DNA from: Schaalia sp. Marseille-Q2122
Lineage (GTDB): Bacteria > Actinomycetota > Actinomycetes > Actinomycetales > Actinomycetaceae
Assembly (NCBI RefSeq): GCF_903645355.1
Contig: NZ_CAHJXR010000004.1
Location: 1-64,000 of the forward strand
DNA: 64,000 bases
Direction: 5' to 3'
Part shown: one piece after another, positions 25,460-33,147 of the stretch
How the letters are laid out: every line of letters begins with the position of its first letter
Position numbering within the stretch: position 1 is the first letter of the stretch
Position numbers and translations under genes: made by a program
Notes under the pieces: model-generated
Seen by the model: only the letters and a program-made list of their open reading frames with translations
What the model was told of the DNA's origin: nothing
Databases searched by the model: none

Positions 25460-25535
25460 GTGACAGTTGTTGCGTTGCGGAGCACCTGCGACCTTGTGTG
25501 ACAGCAATAGGCGTCACACAATGCAACAAGTGCTC
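25460..25535. repeat. Dispersed hairpin element, copy 1
   Basis: Begins GTGACAGTTGTTGC and ends ATGCAACAA. Its inner stem TTGTGTGAC (25494-25502) pairs perfectly with GTCACACAA (25513-25521), and GAGCAC (25480-25485) pairs with GTGCTC (25530-25535). Related to the elements at 29200-29268 and 32080-32156. Confidence 0.75.
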
Positions 25536-25578
25536 CATAAGTCGGCCTCTATTGGTTCGGCCCGCTTCTATAGCTTTG

Positions 25579-25618
25579 GCCCCCTCACGGAACACCATGC
25601 AATCCGCCGTGAGGGGGC
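25579..25618 (-). terminator. Terminator hairpin downstream of the thiamine-related operon
   Basis: A perfect 12-bp stem (25579-25590 with 25607-25618) and 16-base loop, 23 bases past the stop codon. The T content after it on the minus strand is weak. Confidence 0.6.
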
Positions 25619-25640
25619 ATTGCCGTGAACCTAGGGTGCG

Positions 25641-26546
25641 TCAGGGCAGGAAGTCGTTCGTCACCGCACCCTCAATATCCTCCAACGAAGCAGTGGTGAA
25701 ACCGCCATCGATCATCCACTGCGTGTAGGAGCGCACGAGCTCCGGCTGGATCTCACCCCAACGGCCAGAGGGCGCAAACCAGGTGGGGCGCATGTGCTCC
25801 AAGGACAGGCGCAGCACCTCGGGGTCCATATTGCACATGGGAGAGCCGGCCAGAGCAATCGCCTCCTCAGGATTCTCCGCCGCGAAACGGTAGCCACGCG
25901 CCGTGGCCTCCAGGAAGTCACGCACCAGCTGAGGCTCGGAGTCACACATCTCCTGCGTGAAACACACAAAGTAGGCGTGATGCGGAGCCACACCCACCTG
26001 GTCAAAATCAAGGAAAGTAATGTCCTCAACGGGCGTGCACCCCTGGTAGGGCTCCCATCCCAGCACGTTGAATACGGCGTCAAAGGTGCCCTTCTCGATG
26101 GCACGCATGTCTGGCTCCCAGAATTCGGGGTGGGTGACGTTGAGCAGGTCAAAGTTGCCGCCGTCAGCCTCGACAGCCTCGTGCACCATGTGGGTCAGGC
26201 GCGGAGAGGGCGGGATCGACACGTGCTTGCCCTCCAGGTCACGCCAGCGGTGAATCCCATCCGACTTGCGACCAAAGACGCCAGGCAGTTGGCACTGGTT
26301 GAAGGTCGCCACGCCCACCAGTGGCACCTCGGTGTGCCGGTACTCAATGAGTTCACCCAGGCGCACCGACGCCACCTGGTATTCGCCTGCCGCCACTAGG
26401 TCCGAGGGGTTCCCGCGGTCGTGGCCGTCAGAAATAATGTCAACATCCCAGCCGTGCGCGGCATACCAGCCCTTCGCGCGCGCAACGAAGAGGCCAATAT
26501 GGTTGGGCCAGGGGTGGACGTATTCGAGGTGGATGCGCAGTTTCAT
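25641..26546 (-). CDS. THI5/NMT1-like pyrimidine-binding protein without signal peptide
   Basis: A 301-residue protein of the NMT1/THI5 (SsuA/ThiY-like) fold that binds thiamine pyrimidine precursors in transport relatives. Start ATG 26546 has AAAGG upstream and leads directly into the fold (KLRIHLEYVHPWPNHIGLF), as in THI5 enzymes; there is no signal peptide or lipobox, and the upstream in-frame extension is polar. No permease or ATPase accompanies it. It is the second gene of a TPP-riboswitch operon after a kinase. It may be a cytoplasmic precursor-binding protein or a biosynthetic relative of THI5; I cannot place the catalytic histidine, so the enzyme idea is weak. Confidence 0.75.
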   Translation of the reverse strand: MKLRIHLEYVHPWPNHIGLFVARAKGWYAAHGWDVDIISDGHDRGNPSDLVAAGEYQVASVRLGELIEYRHTEVPLVGVATFNQCQLPGVFGRKSDGIHRWRDLEGKHVSIPPSPRLTHMVHEAVEADGGNFDLLNVTHPEFWEPDMRAIEKGTFDAVFNVLGWEPYQGCTPVEDITFLDFDQVGVAPHHAYFVCFTQEMCDSEPQLVRDFLEATARGYRFAAENPEEAIALAGSPMCNMDPEVLRLSLEHMRPTWFAPSGRWGEIQPELVRSYTQWMIDGGFTTASLEDIEGAVTNDFLP

Positions 26547-26662
26547 GGGATGCCTTTCTGCTCGGGTTGGGGGCTTGTCGGGATCGTTTGGCGAGGTTGC
26601 CGCCGTGGGCGGGGTGGGCCGCAAGGGCGAGGTCGGCGAGAAGGACGAGGGCGGTGCCGGGG

Positions 26663-27982
26663 CTAGGACGGTGGGAGAGTGGCCTGCACTGGGCGGGTGG
26701 CCTGGATCGTTGCGGCAAGCTCGTCAAGGTAGCGCCGTCCGGCTTCGGTCGTGAACCAGGCGGTATGCCCACGCAAGAAGGTCTCCAGCGCCCACTGGGC
26801 ATTCGAGGGGCGCCCGCTGATGAGGTGGTAGGGGATCCAATCCAAGGCCGGGTCCACGTGAACGGCGCGCATAATGTGGGGCAGCAGGGCGGCCTCGACA
26901 GCGCTCAGGGGCCGGAGCGTCTGGTAGCCACGCAGGATCGCCTCGCTCATGTCCATCCGATATGCGTCGGCATTGCCGTCGAGGATATCCAGCCACAGTA
27001 GGGTGTTGCGCTCTAGAGCGATGGCCAGGTCGGCTACGGCGGTGGAAACGGCAGAGAGGCCGAAGTCGAAGACCGCGCACACGGCGTCGCCCTCGTACAT
27101 CATGTTCGAGCAGTGGCCATCGCCGTGGATCCACAGACGAGGTAGGGAGGCGTAGGCGCGCGTGATGTCCGGAGTGCGCCATGCGAGGGCGGCCTCGACC
27201 TCGGCGGCAAGGCTGAGGCGGTGCGCGGCAGCATGGCCAGCTTCGTCGGCGCAGTTCAGCGTGCCAGTACTGTCTGCGGCGCTACTTTTTGCACCGCTGT
27301 GTCCTCCTCCGTGACCTTCTTTGTTGGTGCGCGCTCCGGGCGCACTATCAACGGTGCGCGGGGCGTCGCCCTCTTGAATCGCGTAGCTTGCCGCCCACTC
27401 GGTGAGCATTGGCCGATCCGCCAGGTAGTCCTCGACGGACACTTGCCCCATTGCCAGATCGCAGCGGGCCTGGAAGAATCCCGGCCCAGGATCGGCCGGA
27501 GCAAGGCTCGCGGTGGCCTCGGCCCGCAGGTGGAGGACCGCCAAAGCCCGCCCCAGGCTCTCAGCCTCGCCCAAGGAATCGGGCGCATTCCATGAATACC
27601 GGCCACGGTAGCGGTCCTCGCCGGGCGCAAAATCGTTGAGCTCGTACAGCCACTCGCCCTCTTCAACGACGCTGTCACCCGCGGGCGTGAGCTGGAAACC
27701 GGTGACGGTGAGCGCATGCTCGTCCTCGACGTCACGCAGCAGGTTCACCGCCTGGTGGCGGGCGCGAAGCTCAGGCACAGACATGACTGAGCGGTGATAA
27801 CGCTTAAGGAAGAAGGGGCCATGCGGCGTCAACACCGTGACCGCGCAGGACATCATGCGAATGGACTGGCTGAGCACCGTCGCCTGGGGGAAGCCGAAAC
27901 GGGCCATGACGGGCACGGCCTCGTCAGCGTCGAAAGCGGGCCAAACCGGCTGGATCACGGTGTAGTCCTCGGGGTAAGTCAC
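26663..27982 (-). CDS. APH-fold kinase under TPP riboswitch control
   Basis: A 439-residue protein of the aminoglycoside phosphotransferase/choline kinase fold. The catalytic loop is HGDGHCSN at 286-293 (Asp288, Asn293), and the metal-binding aspartate is Asp306 in VFDFG. A low-complexity insert (about 205-255) splits the C-lobe. GTG 27982 follows AAGGAGG. Because a TPP riboswitch precedes it and a THI5-like gene follows, it probably phosphorylates thiamine or a thiamine moiety for salvage rather than an antibiotic. The substrate is inferred from context. Confidence 0.82.
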   Translation of the reverse strand: MTYPEDYTVIQPVWPAFDADEAVPVMARFGFPQATVLSQSIRMMSCAVTVLTPHGPFFLKRYHRSVMSVPELRARHQAVNLLRDVEDEHALTVTGFQLTPAGDSVVEEGEWLYELNDFAPGEDRYRGRYSWNAPDSLGEAESLGRALAVLHLRAEATASLAPADPGPGFFQARCDLAMGQVSVEDYLADRPMLTEWAASYAIQEGDAPRTVDSAPGARTNKEGHGGGHSGAKSSAADSTGTLNCADEAGHAAAHRLSLAAEVEAALAWRTPDITRAYASLPRLWIHGDGHCSNMMYEGDAVCAVFDFGLSAVSTAVADLAIALERNTLLWLDILDGNADAYRMDMSEAILRGYQTLRPLSAVEAALLPHIMRAVHVDPALDWIPYHLISGRPSNAQWALETFLRGHTAWFTTEAGRRYLDELAATIQATRPVQATLPPS

Positions 27983-28012
27983 CTGCGCCTCCTTGCACAG
28001 GTGTGTGGTTGC

Positions 28013-28096
28013 GTCCCTCCGCCAGCATGACCTGGTTCAGGTGAAACGGTTAGCGTCGCTTCTCAGCCCTCGGGGGTGAATCCTCGGGCACCCGTG
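28013..28096 (-). promoter_or_regulatory. TPP (thiamine pyrophosphate) riboswitch
   Basis: On the minus strand the conserved blocks appear in order: GGGTGCC, GGGCTGAGA, then CTGAACCAGGTCATGCTGGC followed by GGAGGGA. It ends about 30 bases before the kinase start, so it can block translation when TPP is plentiful. Confidence 0.95.
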
Positions 28097-28112
28097 CACA
28101 CCCATGGTAAAA

Positions 28113-28191
28113 CACCGCGCCCCTCCGGCGTGAACGCATCCAGGGTCGGCTTCGTCAGAGGCGGGGATCGTCAGGCTGGAGGGGCGCGGTG
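28113..28191 (-). terminator. Long-loop terminator after sod
   Basis: A perfect 14-bp stem (28113-28126 with 28178-28191) enclosing about 50 bases; on the minus strand TTTT follows directly. It separates the superoxide dismutase transcript from the TPP operon. Confidence 0.75.
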
Positions 28192-28210
28192 GAGTCAGAA
28201 GTGACCGAGC

Positions 28211-28834
28211 TCAGGCAACGACGAGGCCGTTGTACTGGGCGCGGGCGCGCTCGAAGCGGGCAGCCACGTCAGCCCAGTTAACGACATTCCACCAAGCGGT
28301 GACGTAGTCGGCCTTGACGTTCTTGTAGTCCAGGTAGAAGGCGTGCTCCCACATGTCCAGCATGAGCAGCGGAACGGTAGCAACAGGGATATTGCCCTGC
28401 TGGTCGGTGAGCTGGAAGGTCACGAGGCGCTGACCCAGGGTGTCCCAAGCGAGGATGCCCCAGCCCGAGCCCTGCAGGCCCAGGGAAGCGGCAGCGAACT
28501 GAGCCTGGAACTTTTCGAAGGAGCCGAAGAACTCATCGATGGCTGCAGCAAGTTCACCTTCGGGGCGGCCGCCGGCGTCGGGGGCCATGTTCTGCCAGAA
28601 GATGGTGTGGTTGGTGTGACCGCCCAGGTGGAAGGCCAGGTTCTTCTCGTGCAGATTGATGGCGGCGTGGTCGCCAGCTTCGCGGGCAGCCTCCAGGGCG
28701 GCAAGAGCGCCATTAGCGCCGGCAACGTAGGCGGCGTGGTGCTTGGAGTGGTGCAGCTCCATGATGGTGGCCGAGATGTGGGGCTCCAGAGCGGCGTAGT
28801 CGTAGCCGAGTTCGGGCAGGGTGTAGACCGTCAT
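28211..28834 (-). CDS. sodA: Superoxide dismutase, Fe/Mn type
   Basis: Cytoplasmic enzyme dismutating superoxide, 207 residues. The four metal ligands are His28 (MELHHSKHH), His76 ([10 protein letters not shown]), Asp160 and His164 (DMWEHAFY). Whether Mn or Fe is used is not settled by sequence, although GGHTNH and the DMWEHAFY context fit Mn or cambialistic forms. AGGAGA lies 5 bases before ATG 28834. Monocistronic by position, with its own terminator. Confidence 0.96.
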   Translation of the reverse strand: MTVYTLPELGYDYAALEPHISATIMELHHSKHHAAYVAGANGALAALEAAREAGDHAAINLHEKNLAFHLGGHTNHTIFWQNMAPDAGGRPEGELAAAIDEFFGSFEKFQAQFAAASLGLQGSGWGILAWDTLGQRLVTFQLTDQQGNIPVATVPLLMLDMWEHAFYLDYKNVKADYVTAWWNVVNWADVAARFERARAQYNGLVVA

Positions 28835-29326
28835 GTTCTCTCCTAGTGATAGTGAGCAGCGGGTAGGTGAACGCTGCAGGTCCACTGTTAGGGTATCGCC
28901 CTTTAGTCCCGAGTGCGCAATAGGAGCCTGTGGTATTTCGCGCGATTTTCGCAAACTTTAGTGACGTGGTGGGTGCCGATCTGGGGTTGCGCGGGGCTCG
29001 CGTCGACAGGCAAGAGAAGGGCGAAGCGGGAGTCTGGGAGTGAGCTTCAGGCGAGGGGCATTGTTTGATCGGCGTGAGGCTTAGGTGGGGAGAGAGCAGG
29101 GCGTCCGGGTTGGCTGGGGGCTGAATGCTGGATCTAAGTGGGGTGCTGGGGCGCAAGGCTGAGGCAGAGGTCTGAGCCGGACGGCTGCCGGTTATGGAGC
29201 AGTTGTTGCACTGCGTGACACTTGCGACTTTATGTGACAGCTATACGTGTCACATCATGCAACAACTGTCACGTAAGTGGAGGATCGGCTTCCACCAAAG
29301 CACCCGGCAGTGCGCCGCGCACAACA
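28835..29326. other. Gene-free gap between sod and the DUF808 gene
   Basis: No convincing frame on either strand. It holds the sod upstream region and one dispersed hairpin (29200-29268). Nothing else was recognised. Confidence 0.5.
29200..29268. repeat. Dispersed hairpin element, copy 2
   Basis: The outer arms CAGTTGTTGCA (29200-29210) and TGCAACAACTG (29258-29268) are perfectly complementary, and so are the inner arms GTGACAC (29215-29221) and GTGTCAC (29247-29253). The same arm sequence is found in copies 1 and 3. Confidence 0.85.
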
Positions 29327-29352
29327 AACGAGGCTCCCGCAGGAGCCTCGTT
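29327..29352 (-). terminator. Terminator after the DUF808 gene
   Basis: A perfect 11-bp stem (29327-29337 with 29342-29352), 4-base loop; on the minus strand TTTGTTGT follows. Confidence 0.85.
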
Positions 29353-29400
29353 ATGTGGACAGAGAGCGTCACGCTGACGCTGCTTAGTCCGAGGACGGCC

Positions 29401-30372
29401 TCAGTGCGCGCTGCCCCGCGCCTCCGTCGGCGCCTTCGAGTGGCGCAGGCGCTGAACACTCACCCACAGGAACGCCAGGACGCTGCCCCATAGGATGCCA
29501 AAGACACCCGACAGCGCGGTCTCAACCAGCCACATCGCCGCTCCACCAGCGGCCTCAACGGCGTGCATAGCGGTTTCAACCACGTGGTGGAGCCAGTCAA
29601 AGCCCAGGTCATGGAGGGACAGGATAATGATGTGCCCACCCACCCAGAGCATGGCCAGGGTGCCAATAGCGCCGATTACCGAGAAAACCTTCGGCATGAC
29701 GCGCACAATGCGCTCGCCCATAGCTGCGCGCTTGCCGCCGCGAGCCACCAGGTGCAGGCCAAAATCGTCCATCTTCACCAGGATCGCGACCACGCCGTAG
29801 ACGAAGAAGGTCATCGCCAGGGCCACCGCGATCAAGACAGCAACGCGCATGGAGCTTGAGCTGCCCGTCAGATCAGCCAAGGCAATGAGCATGATTTCTG
29901 CTGAAAGAATCAAGTCCGTGCGCACCGCTGAGGCGACGATCTTCTTCTCGAACTCCTCACTGGTCGCAGCTCCTGCGTCATCGCCTTCGCCGTGCTCGGG
30001 CCCATGATGAGGCAGCAGGTGCAGTTTATGCAGCAGCTTTTCTGCGCCCTCAAAGCACAGGTAGGAACCGCCCACAATCAGCAGAATCGGCAGGGACCAC
30101 GGAGCCAACCACGACAAGAGCAGCGCCAGGGGCAAGATGATCAACAGCTTGTTAATCAGCGAACCCTTCGCAATGCGGGCAATGACCGGCAGCTCCCGCG
30201 CGGGAGAGAGGCCCTGAACGTACTGAGGGGTCACCGCAGTGTCGTCAATAATGACGCCCGCCGCCTTCGCAGAAGCCTTTGCCGCGCCCGCTGCAACATC
30301 ATCCACCGACGCAGCGGCAGCCTTCGCGAGGGTCGCAATGTCGTCAAGTAGGGCAACAAGTCCTCCGGACAT
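29401..30372 (-). CDS. DUF808 (YedI-like) membrane protein
   Basis: A 323-residue inner-membrane protein of the DUF808 family. The N-terminal 60 residues are Ala-rich and soluble (SGGLVALLDDIATLAKAAAASVDD), which is the family signature. About five to six membrane segments follow, with a His-rich acidic loop near 118-135. ATG 30372. Function unknown. It is co-directional with kbl but separated by 320 bases and a hairpin, so probably has its own promoter. Confidence 0.88.
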   Translation of the reverse strand: MSGGLVALLDDIATLAKAAAASVDDVAAGAAKASAKAAGVIIDDTAVTPQYVQGLSPARELPVIARIAKGSLINKLLIILPLALLLSWLAPWSLPILLIVGGSYLCFEGAEKLLHKLHLLPHHGPEHGEGDDAGAATSEEFEKKIVASAVRTDLILSAEIMLIALADLTGSSSSMRVAVLIAVALAMTFFVYGVVAILVKMDDFGLHLVARGGKRAAMGERIVRVMPKVFSVIGAIGTLAMLWVGGHIIILSLHDLGFDWLHHVVETAMHAVEAAGGAAMWLVETALSGVFGILWGSVLAFLWVSVQRLRHSKAPTEARGSAH

Positions 30373-30692
30373 AGTCAGCTCACTTTCATTAGGAGAAGGC
30401 CTGGGGTGGCGGCCAAGGGGTGGGCGCTTATGGCAGATGGCGATGGACAGGATGGGTGGATTGGCAAGGGCAGGCGATAGTTAGTGTTGGACGAGGCAGG
30501 GCACCGCAGGCAGGCGGCAGCGCCGACACTCTGTGTGGCGAGGCTATTGCCGCGGATAGTTCCGCGTGAAAAAGCGTAGCAGTGGATGGGAACGCTGTGC
30601 GTGCCCATCCACTGCCGTTTCACCTGAAAAATGCCGCCAAGGCAGGTATGCCCCAATCGCGTGCTGGCCACACCCAACCTGACGGGCAGAAC
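30373..30692. other. Gene-free gap between kbl and the DUF808 gene
   Basis: No coding frame is supported. It contains a hairpin pair (30551-30566 and 30581-30613) that probably ends the kbl transcript, and the upstream region of the DUF808 gene. Confidence 0.5.
30581..30613 (-). terminator. Terminator-like hairpin after kbl
   Basis: AGTGGATGGG (30581-30590) pairs with CCCATCCACT (30604-30613); on the minus strand CTTTTTC lies a few bases beyond. A second perfect stem, CGCGGA/TCCGCG (30551-30566), follows. Confidence 0.6.
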
Positions 30693-31889
30693 TCAGCGGT
30701 CGGCAACGTCCTCGCGAGCCTGAATGAAAGCAGCAACGCAGGCGCGCACGTCCTGCTCCGAGTGAGCGGCGGAGAGCTGCACGCGGATGCGCGCCTTGCC
30801 GCGCGGCACCACCGGGAAGCTGAAAGCCGTCACGTAGACGCCAAGCTCCAACATGCGTGCGGCCACGTCAACAGCCTGGCGGGCACCGTCCTCGCCAGGG
30901 AACATGACGGCATGGATGGGATGAGTGCCGGGCAGGATCTCAAACCCGGCGGCCTCCATCTCTGAGCGGAAGAGGGCGGCCATGGCGGCCAGGTGCTCGC
31001 GCTCGGCATTGGCGGCGGCAGCCAGGCGCAGGGCCTCGCGAGAGCCAGCAACCACGGCGGGAGCGAGCGTATTGGAGAAGAGGTAGGGGCGGGCGCGCTG
31101 GCGCAGCATGTCAATGACGGCCTGACCGGCAGCAACGTAACCGCCAGAGGCTCCGCCGAGGGCCTTGCCGAGGGTGCCGGTGAGGATATCGACGCGATCC
31201 TCCACACCAAAATATTCCGGTGTGCCGCGCCCGCCCGCACCCACAAAACCCGTCGCATGCGAGTCATCCACCATGACGATCGCGCGGAATTCCTCAGCCA
31301 GGTCGCAAATGCCGGGCAGGGGCGCGTAGGAGCCATCCATCGAGAACACGCCGTCGGTGACAATGACAACCTGCTCGGCGCCGCCCTCACGCGCAGCAAC
31401 AAGCTGAGCGCGCAGATCCTCCAGGTCGGCGTTCTTGTAGCGGAAGCGCGCGGCCTTGCACAGGCGGATGCCGTCAATAAGGGAGGCGTGGTTGAGTTCG
31501 TCGGAGACAATCGCGTCCTTGGCGGTGAAGAGAGCCTCGAAGATGCCGCCATTGGCGTCAAAGCAGGAGGAGAAAAGAATCGCGTCATCGGTGTGCAAGA
31601 AGGCGGCGATCTCACGTTCGAGGGCGCGGTGCTGGTCCTGCGTGCCGCAGATAAAACGCACAGAGCTCATGCCAAAGCCCCATGTATCGAGGGCGTCGCG
31701 CGCTGCCTGGGTCAGGCGTTCGTCGCCCGCGAGCCCCAGGTAGTTATTGGCGCAAAAATTCAGGGCATCCCCGGCGGGGGTGGTGACGTGCGGGCCCTGG
31801 CGGCCCAGGATTTCACGTTCAGCCTTCCATAGGCCCTGTTCGCGGATGGACTGGAGCTCGGCTTCGAGTGTGGCGCTAAGAGTATCCAT
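30693..31889 (-). CDS. kbl: Glycine C-acetyltransferase (2-amino-3-ketobutyrate CoA ligase)
   Basis: PLP enzyme that splits 2-amino-3-ketobutyrate with CoA into glycine and acetyl-CoA, the second step of threonine breakdown. At 398 residues it has the usual Kbl length. The PLP lysine is Lys242 in TGTLGKALGG; MVDDSHATGF and the SSCFDANGG block are also conserved. ATG 31889 is chosen for this length match; GTG 31904 would add five residues. The partner dehydrogenase is encoded at 48.4-49.4 kb instead of next door. Confidence 0.94.
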   Translation of the reverse strand: MDTLSATLEAELQSIREQGLWKAEREILGRQGPHVTTPAGDALNFCANNYLGLAGDERLTQAARDALDTWGFGMSSVRFICGTQDQHRALEREIAAFLHTDDAILFSSCFDANGGIFEALFTAKDAIVSDELNHASLIDGIRLCKAARFRYKNADLEDLRAQLVAAREGGAEQVVIVTDGVFSMDGSYAPLPGICDLAEEFRAIVMVDDSHATGFVGAGGRGTPEYFGVEDRVDILTGTLGKALGGASGGYVAAGQAVIDMLRQRARPYLFSNTLAPAVVAGSREALRLAAAANAEREHLAAMAALFRSEMEAAGFEILPGTHPIHAVMFPGEDGARQAVDVAARMLELGVYVTAFSFPVVPRGKARIRVQLSAAHSEQDVRACVAAFIQAREDVADR

Positions 31890-32027
31890 GTCTTCATTGT
31901 GCACTCTCGGAGGCTAGGGCGGGAAGGTTGAGGCGTGGTGTGGGCTGGTTGGGGGAAAAGGCTGGGGCGTGGCGGGACGGTGCTGTCGGCGTGATGAGGT
32001 TGGGATGGGATTGCGAGGGTGGGGGCA

Positions 32028-32059
32028 GGTGCGGTCTGGAGCTGGTGCGGTCTGGGGCT
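32028..32059 (+). repeat. 16-bp tandem duplication
   Basis: GGTGCGGTCTGGAGCT is followed at once by GGTGCGGTCTGGGGCT, one base different. Confidence 0.7.
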
Positions 32060-32079
32060 GGTCCCGAGGCTGTGGTTGT

Positions 32080-32156
32080 GTGACAGTTGTTGCATAGCTT
32101 GCCGTTTGTTGTCTTTGGTTGCAGGTGTACGTGTCACGTAATGCAACAACTGTCAC
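32080..32156. repeat. Dispersed hairpin element, copy 3
   Basis: GTGACAGTTGTTGCAT (32080-32095) and ATGCAACAACTGTCAC (32141-32156) are perfect 16-bp inverted arms around a 45-base interior. This is the most regular of the three copies. Confidence 0.9.
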
Positions 32157-32276
32157 CTAACTGGTGGGAGTGAGGGCAGGAGTGGCTGAGGAAGTGGGGA
32201 AGCTCGAGCGCACAGCCCGGATGTACAGACCAGGGGCGAATCAGGGTGGGCGAGGTTGTGTCCACCCTGATAGGCT

Positions 32277-32293
32277 ACCGACTAACAGTCGGT
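32277..32293. promoter_or_regulatory. Candidate TetR operator
   Basis: ACCGACT-AAC-AGTCGGT is a perfect 17-bp dyad, overlapped by CTAAC-N5-GTTAG. It ends 20 bases before the regulator start, matching the usual autoregulated TetR layout. Confidence 0.7.
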
Positions 32294-32313
32294 TAGCGTG
32301 TGAGGTGAGAAGC

Positions 32314-33147
32314 ATGCGTCAGATAGTGCTTACGGGCACAGAGGAGCCTGCAGAGGAAGTCGCAGAAGAAGCTGGTGTCGAAAAAGCTGACGACTCTGGG
32401 AAAGGCACAAGGCCCAGGCAAGGCGCAGACCTTAGGGAGCAAGCACGCTCAGGAAAAGCCCTGAAGGCAGGGAAAGAAGCTCGCGCTCGCTCCGCCTCCG
32501 TCGCTGCCTCTGCCGCCCCCACGCGCACGCGCCTGAGCGCTGAAGAGCGCCGCGCTCAAATCCTCGACATTGCCCGAGACCTTTTCATCACACGCGGCTA
32601 CCACCACACCAGCACTGACGACATCCTCGCCCGCGCAGGCATCGCCAAAGGCACGCTCTACCACCACTTCACCAGCAAGGAAGCAATCCTGAACGCCCTC
32701 GTCCTGCGCACCTGCGACGAACTCGCTGCCCGAGCCGCAGCTGTCGCCCGCACGCCAGGCAGCGCCATTGAGCGCTTCATCCGCACCATCGGCGCACTCA
32801 ACGTCACCGCAGAGGAAGGCGGCGAACACCTCGTCAATGCGCTGCACGCTACGGGCAACGCCGACTATCACCTACTCTCCATCACCGAAACGATCGCGCG
32901 CATCGCCCCGATCCTCACCGGCATCGTCGAAGAGGGCGTCGCCGCCGGAGAATTCACCACGCCCCACCCGACGGAAAGCGTTGAACTCATCTTGCTGGGA
33001 GCCGGAATGCTCCTCGACCAGGGAATATTCCCCGCAGATGAGGCCACCCGCGCCCGGCGCACGCAGGCGCTCATCCTCAATACTGGCCGCATCCTCGGCT
33101 GCGACCCGGCCGCCCTTGCCGCCGCACTTGATGGGCAGCGGCCATGA
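32314..33147 (+). CDS. TetR-family repressor with a charged N-terminal extension
   Basis: A 277-residue regulator. The TetR DNA-binding domain is at about 79-125 (AQILDIARDLF, KGTLYHHFTSKE), followed by a ligand-binding helical domain. The first 70 residues are Glu/Ala/Lys/Arg-rich and look disordered, an unusual extension. ATG 32314 has GAGGTGAG upstream, and no later ATG fits. Its stop overlaps the MFS start (ATGA), so regulator and pumps are one transcript. It probably responds to a substrate of those pumps. Confidence 0.88.
   Translation: MRQIVLTGTEEPAEEVAEEAGVEKADDSGKGTRPRQGADLREQARSGKALKAGKEARARSASVAASAAPTRTRLSAEERRAQILDIARDLFITRGYHHTSTDDILARAGIAKGTLYHHFTSKEAILNALVLRTCDELAARAAAVARTPGSAIERFIRTIGALNVTAEEGGEHLVNALHATGNADYHLLSITETIARIAPILTGIVEEGVAAGEFTTPHPTESVELILLGAGMLLDQGIFPADEATRARRTQALILNTGRILGCDPAALAAALDGQRP

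Larger units (their letters stand above)
24121..25640. other. Gene-poor, repeat-rich island between tRNA-Ser and the thiamine operon
   Basis: About 1.5 kb without a normal gene. The plus strand is rich in G and T, unlike flanking coding DNA. It contains a diverged duplication (24150-24400 against 25150-25350), several GC hairpins, a G10 run (24351-24360) closely followed by T7 and C6, one broken small gene (24918-25141, minus) and one copy of a dispersed hairpin (25460-25535). It looks like a decayed mobile element or a non-coding repeat locus. Confidence 0.55.
31890..32276. other. Gene-free gap before the TetR operon
   Basis: No protein-coding frame is convincing. It contains a 16-bp tandem duplication (32028-32043 and 32044-32059) and a dispersed hairpin (32080-32156). 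Confidence 0.5.

Noticed and set aside
25133-25501. 122-codon plus-strand frame in the island
   Set aside because: It crosses hairpins and repeat units, is rich in Cys and Arg, and has no recognisable domain; more likely a by-product of base composition.
24042-25640. Intact prophage or integrative element
   Set aside because: No integrase, replication, conjugation or phage structural gene is present; only att-like and repeat sequence remains.
25641-26624. Longer start for the THI5-like protein giving a signal peptide
   Set aside because: The extra 26 residues are Pro/Arg/Asp-rich with no hydrophobic core, so they do not make an export signal.
27100-27982. Aminoglycoside resistance gene
   Set aside because: The kinase fold fits, but the TPP riboswitch and THI5-like partner point to thiamine metabolism.
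28113-28191. Attenuator belonging to the TPP riboswitch
   Set aside because: It lies upstream of the aptamer in the direction of transcription and directly after sod, with TTTT on that strand, so it fits the sod terminator.
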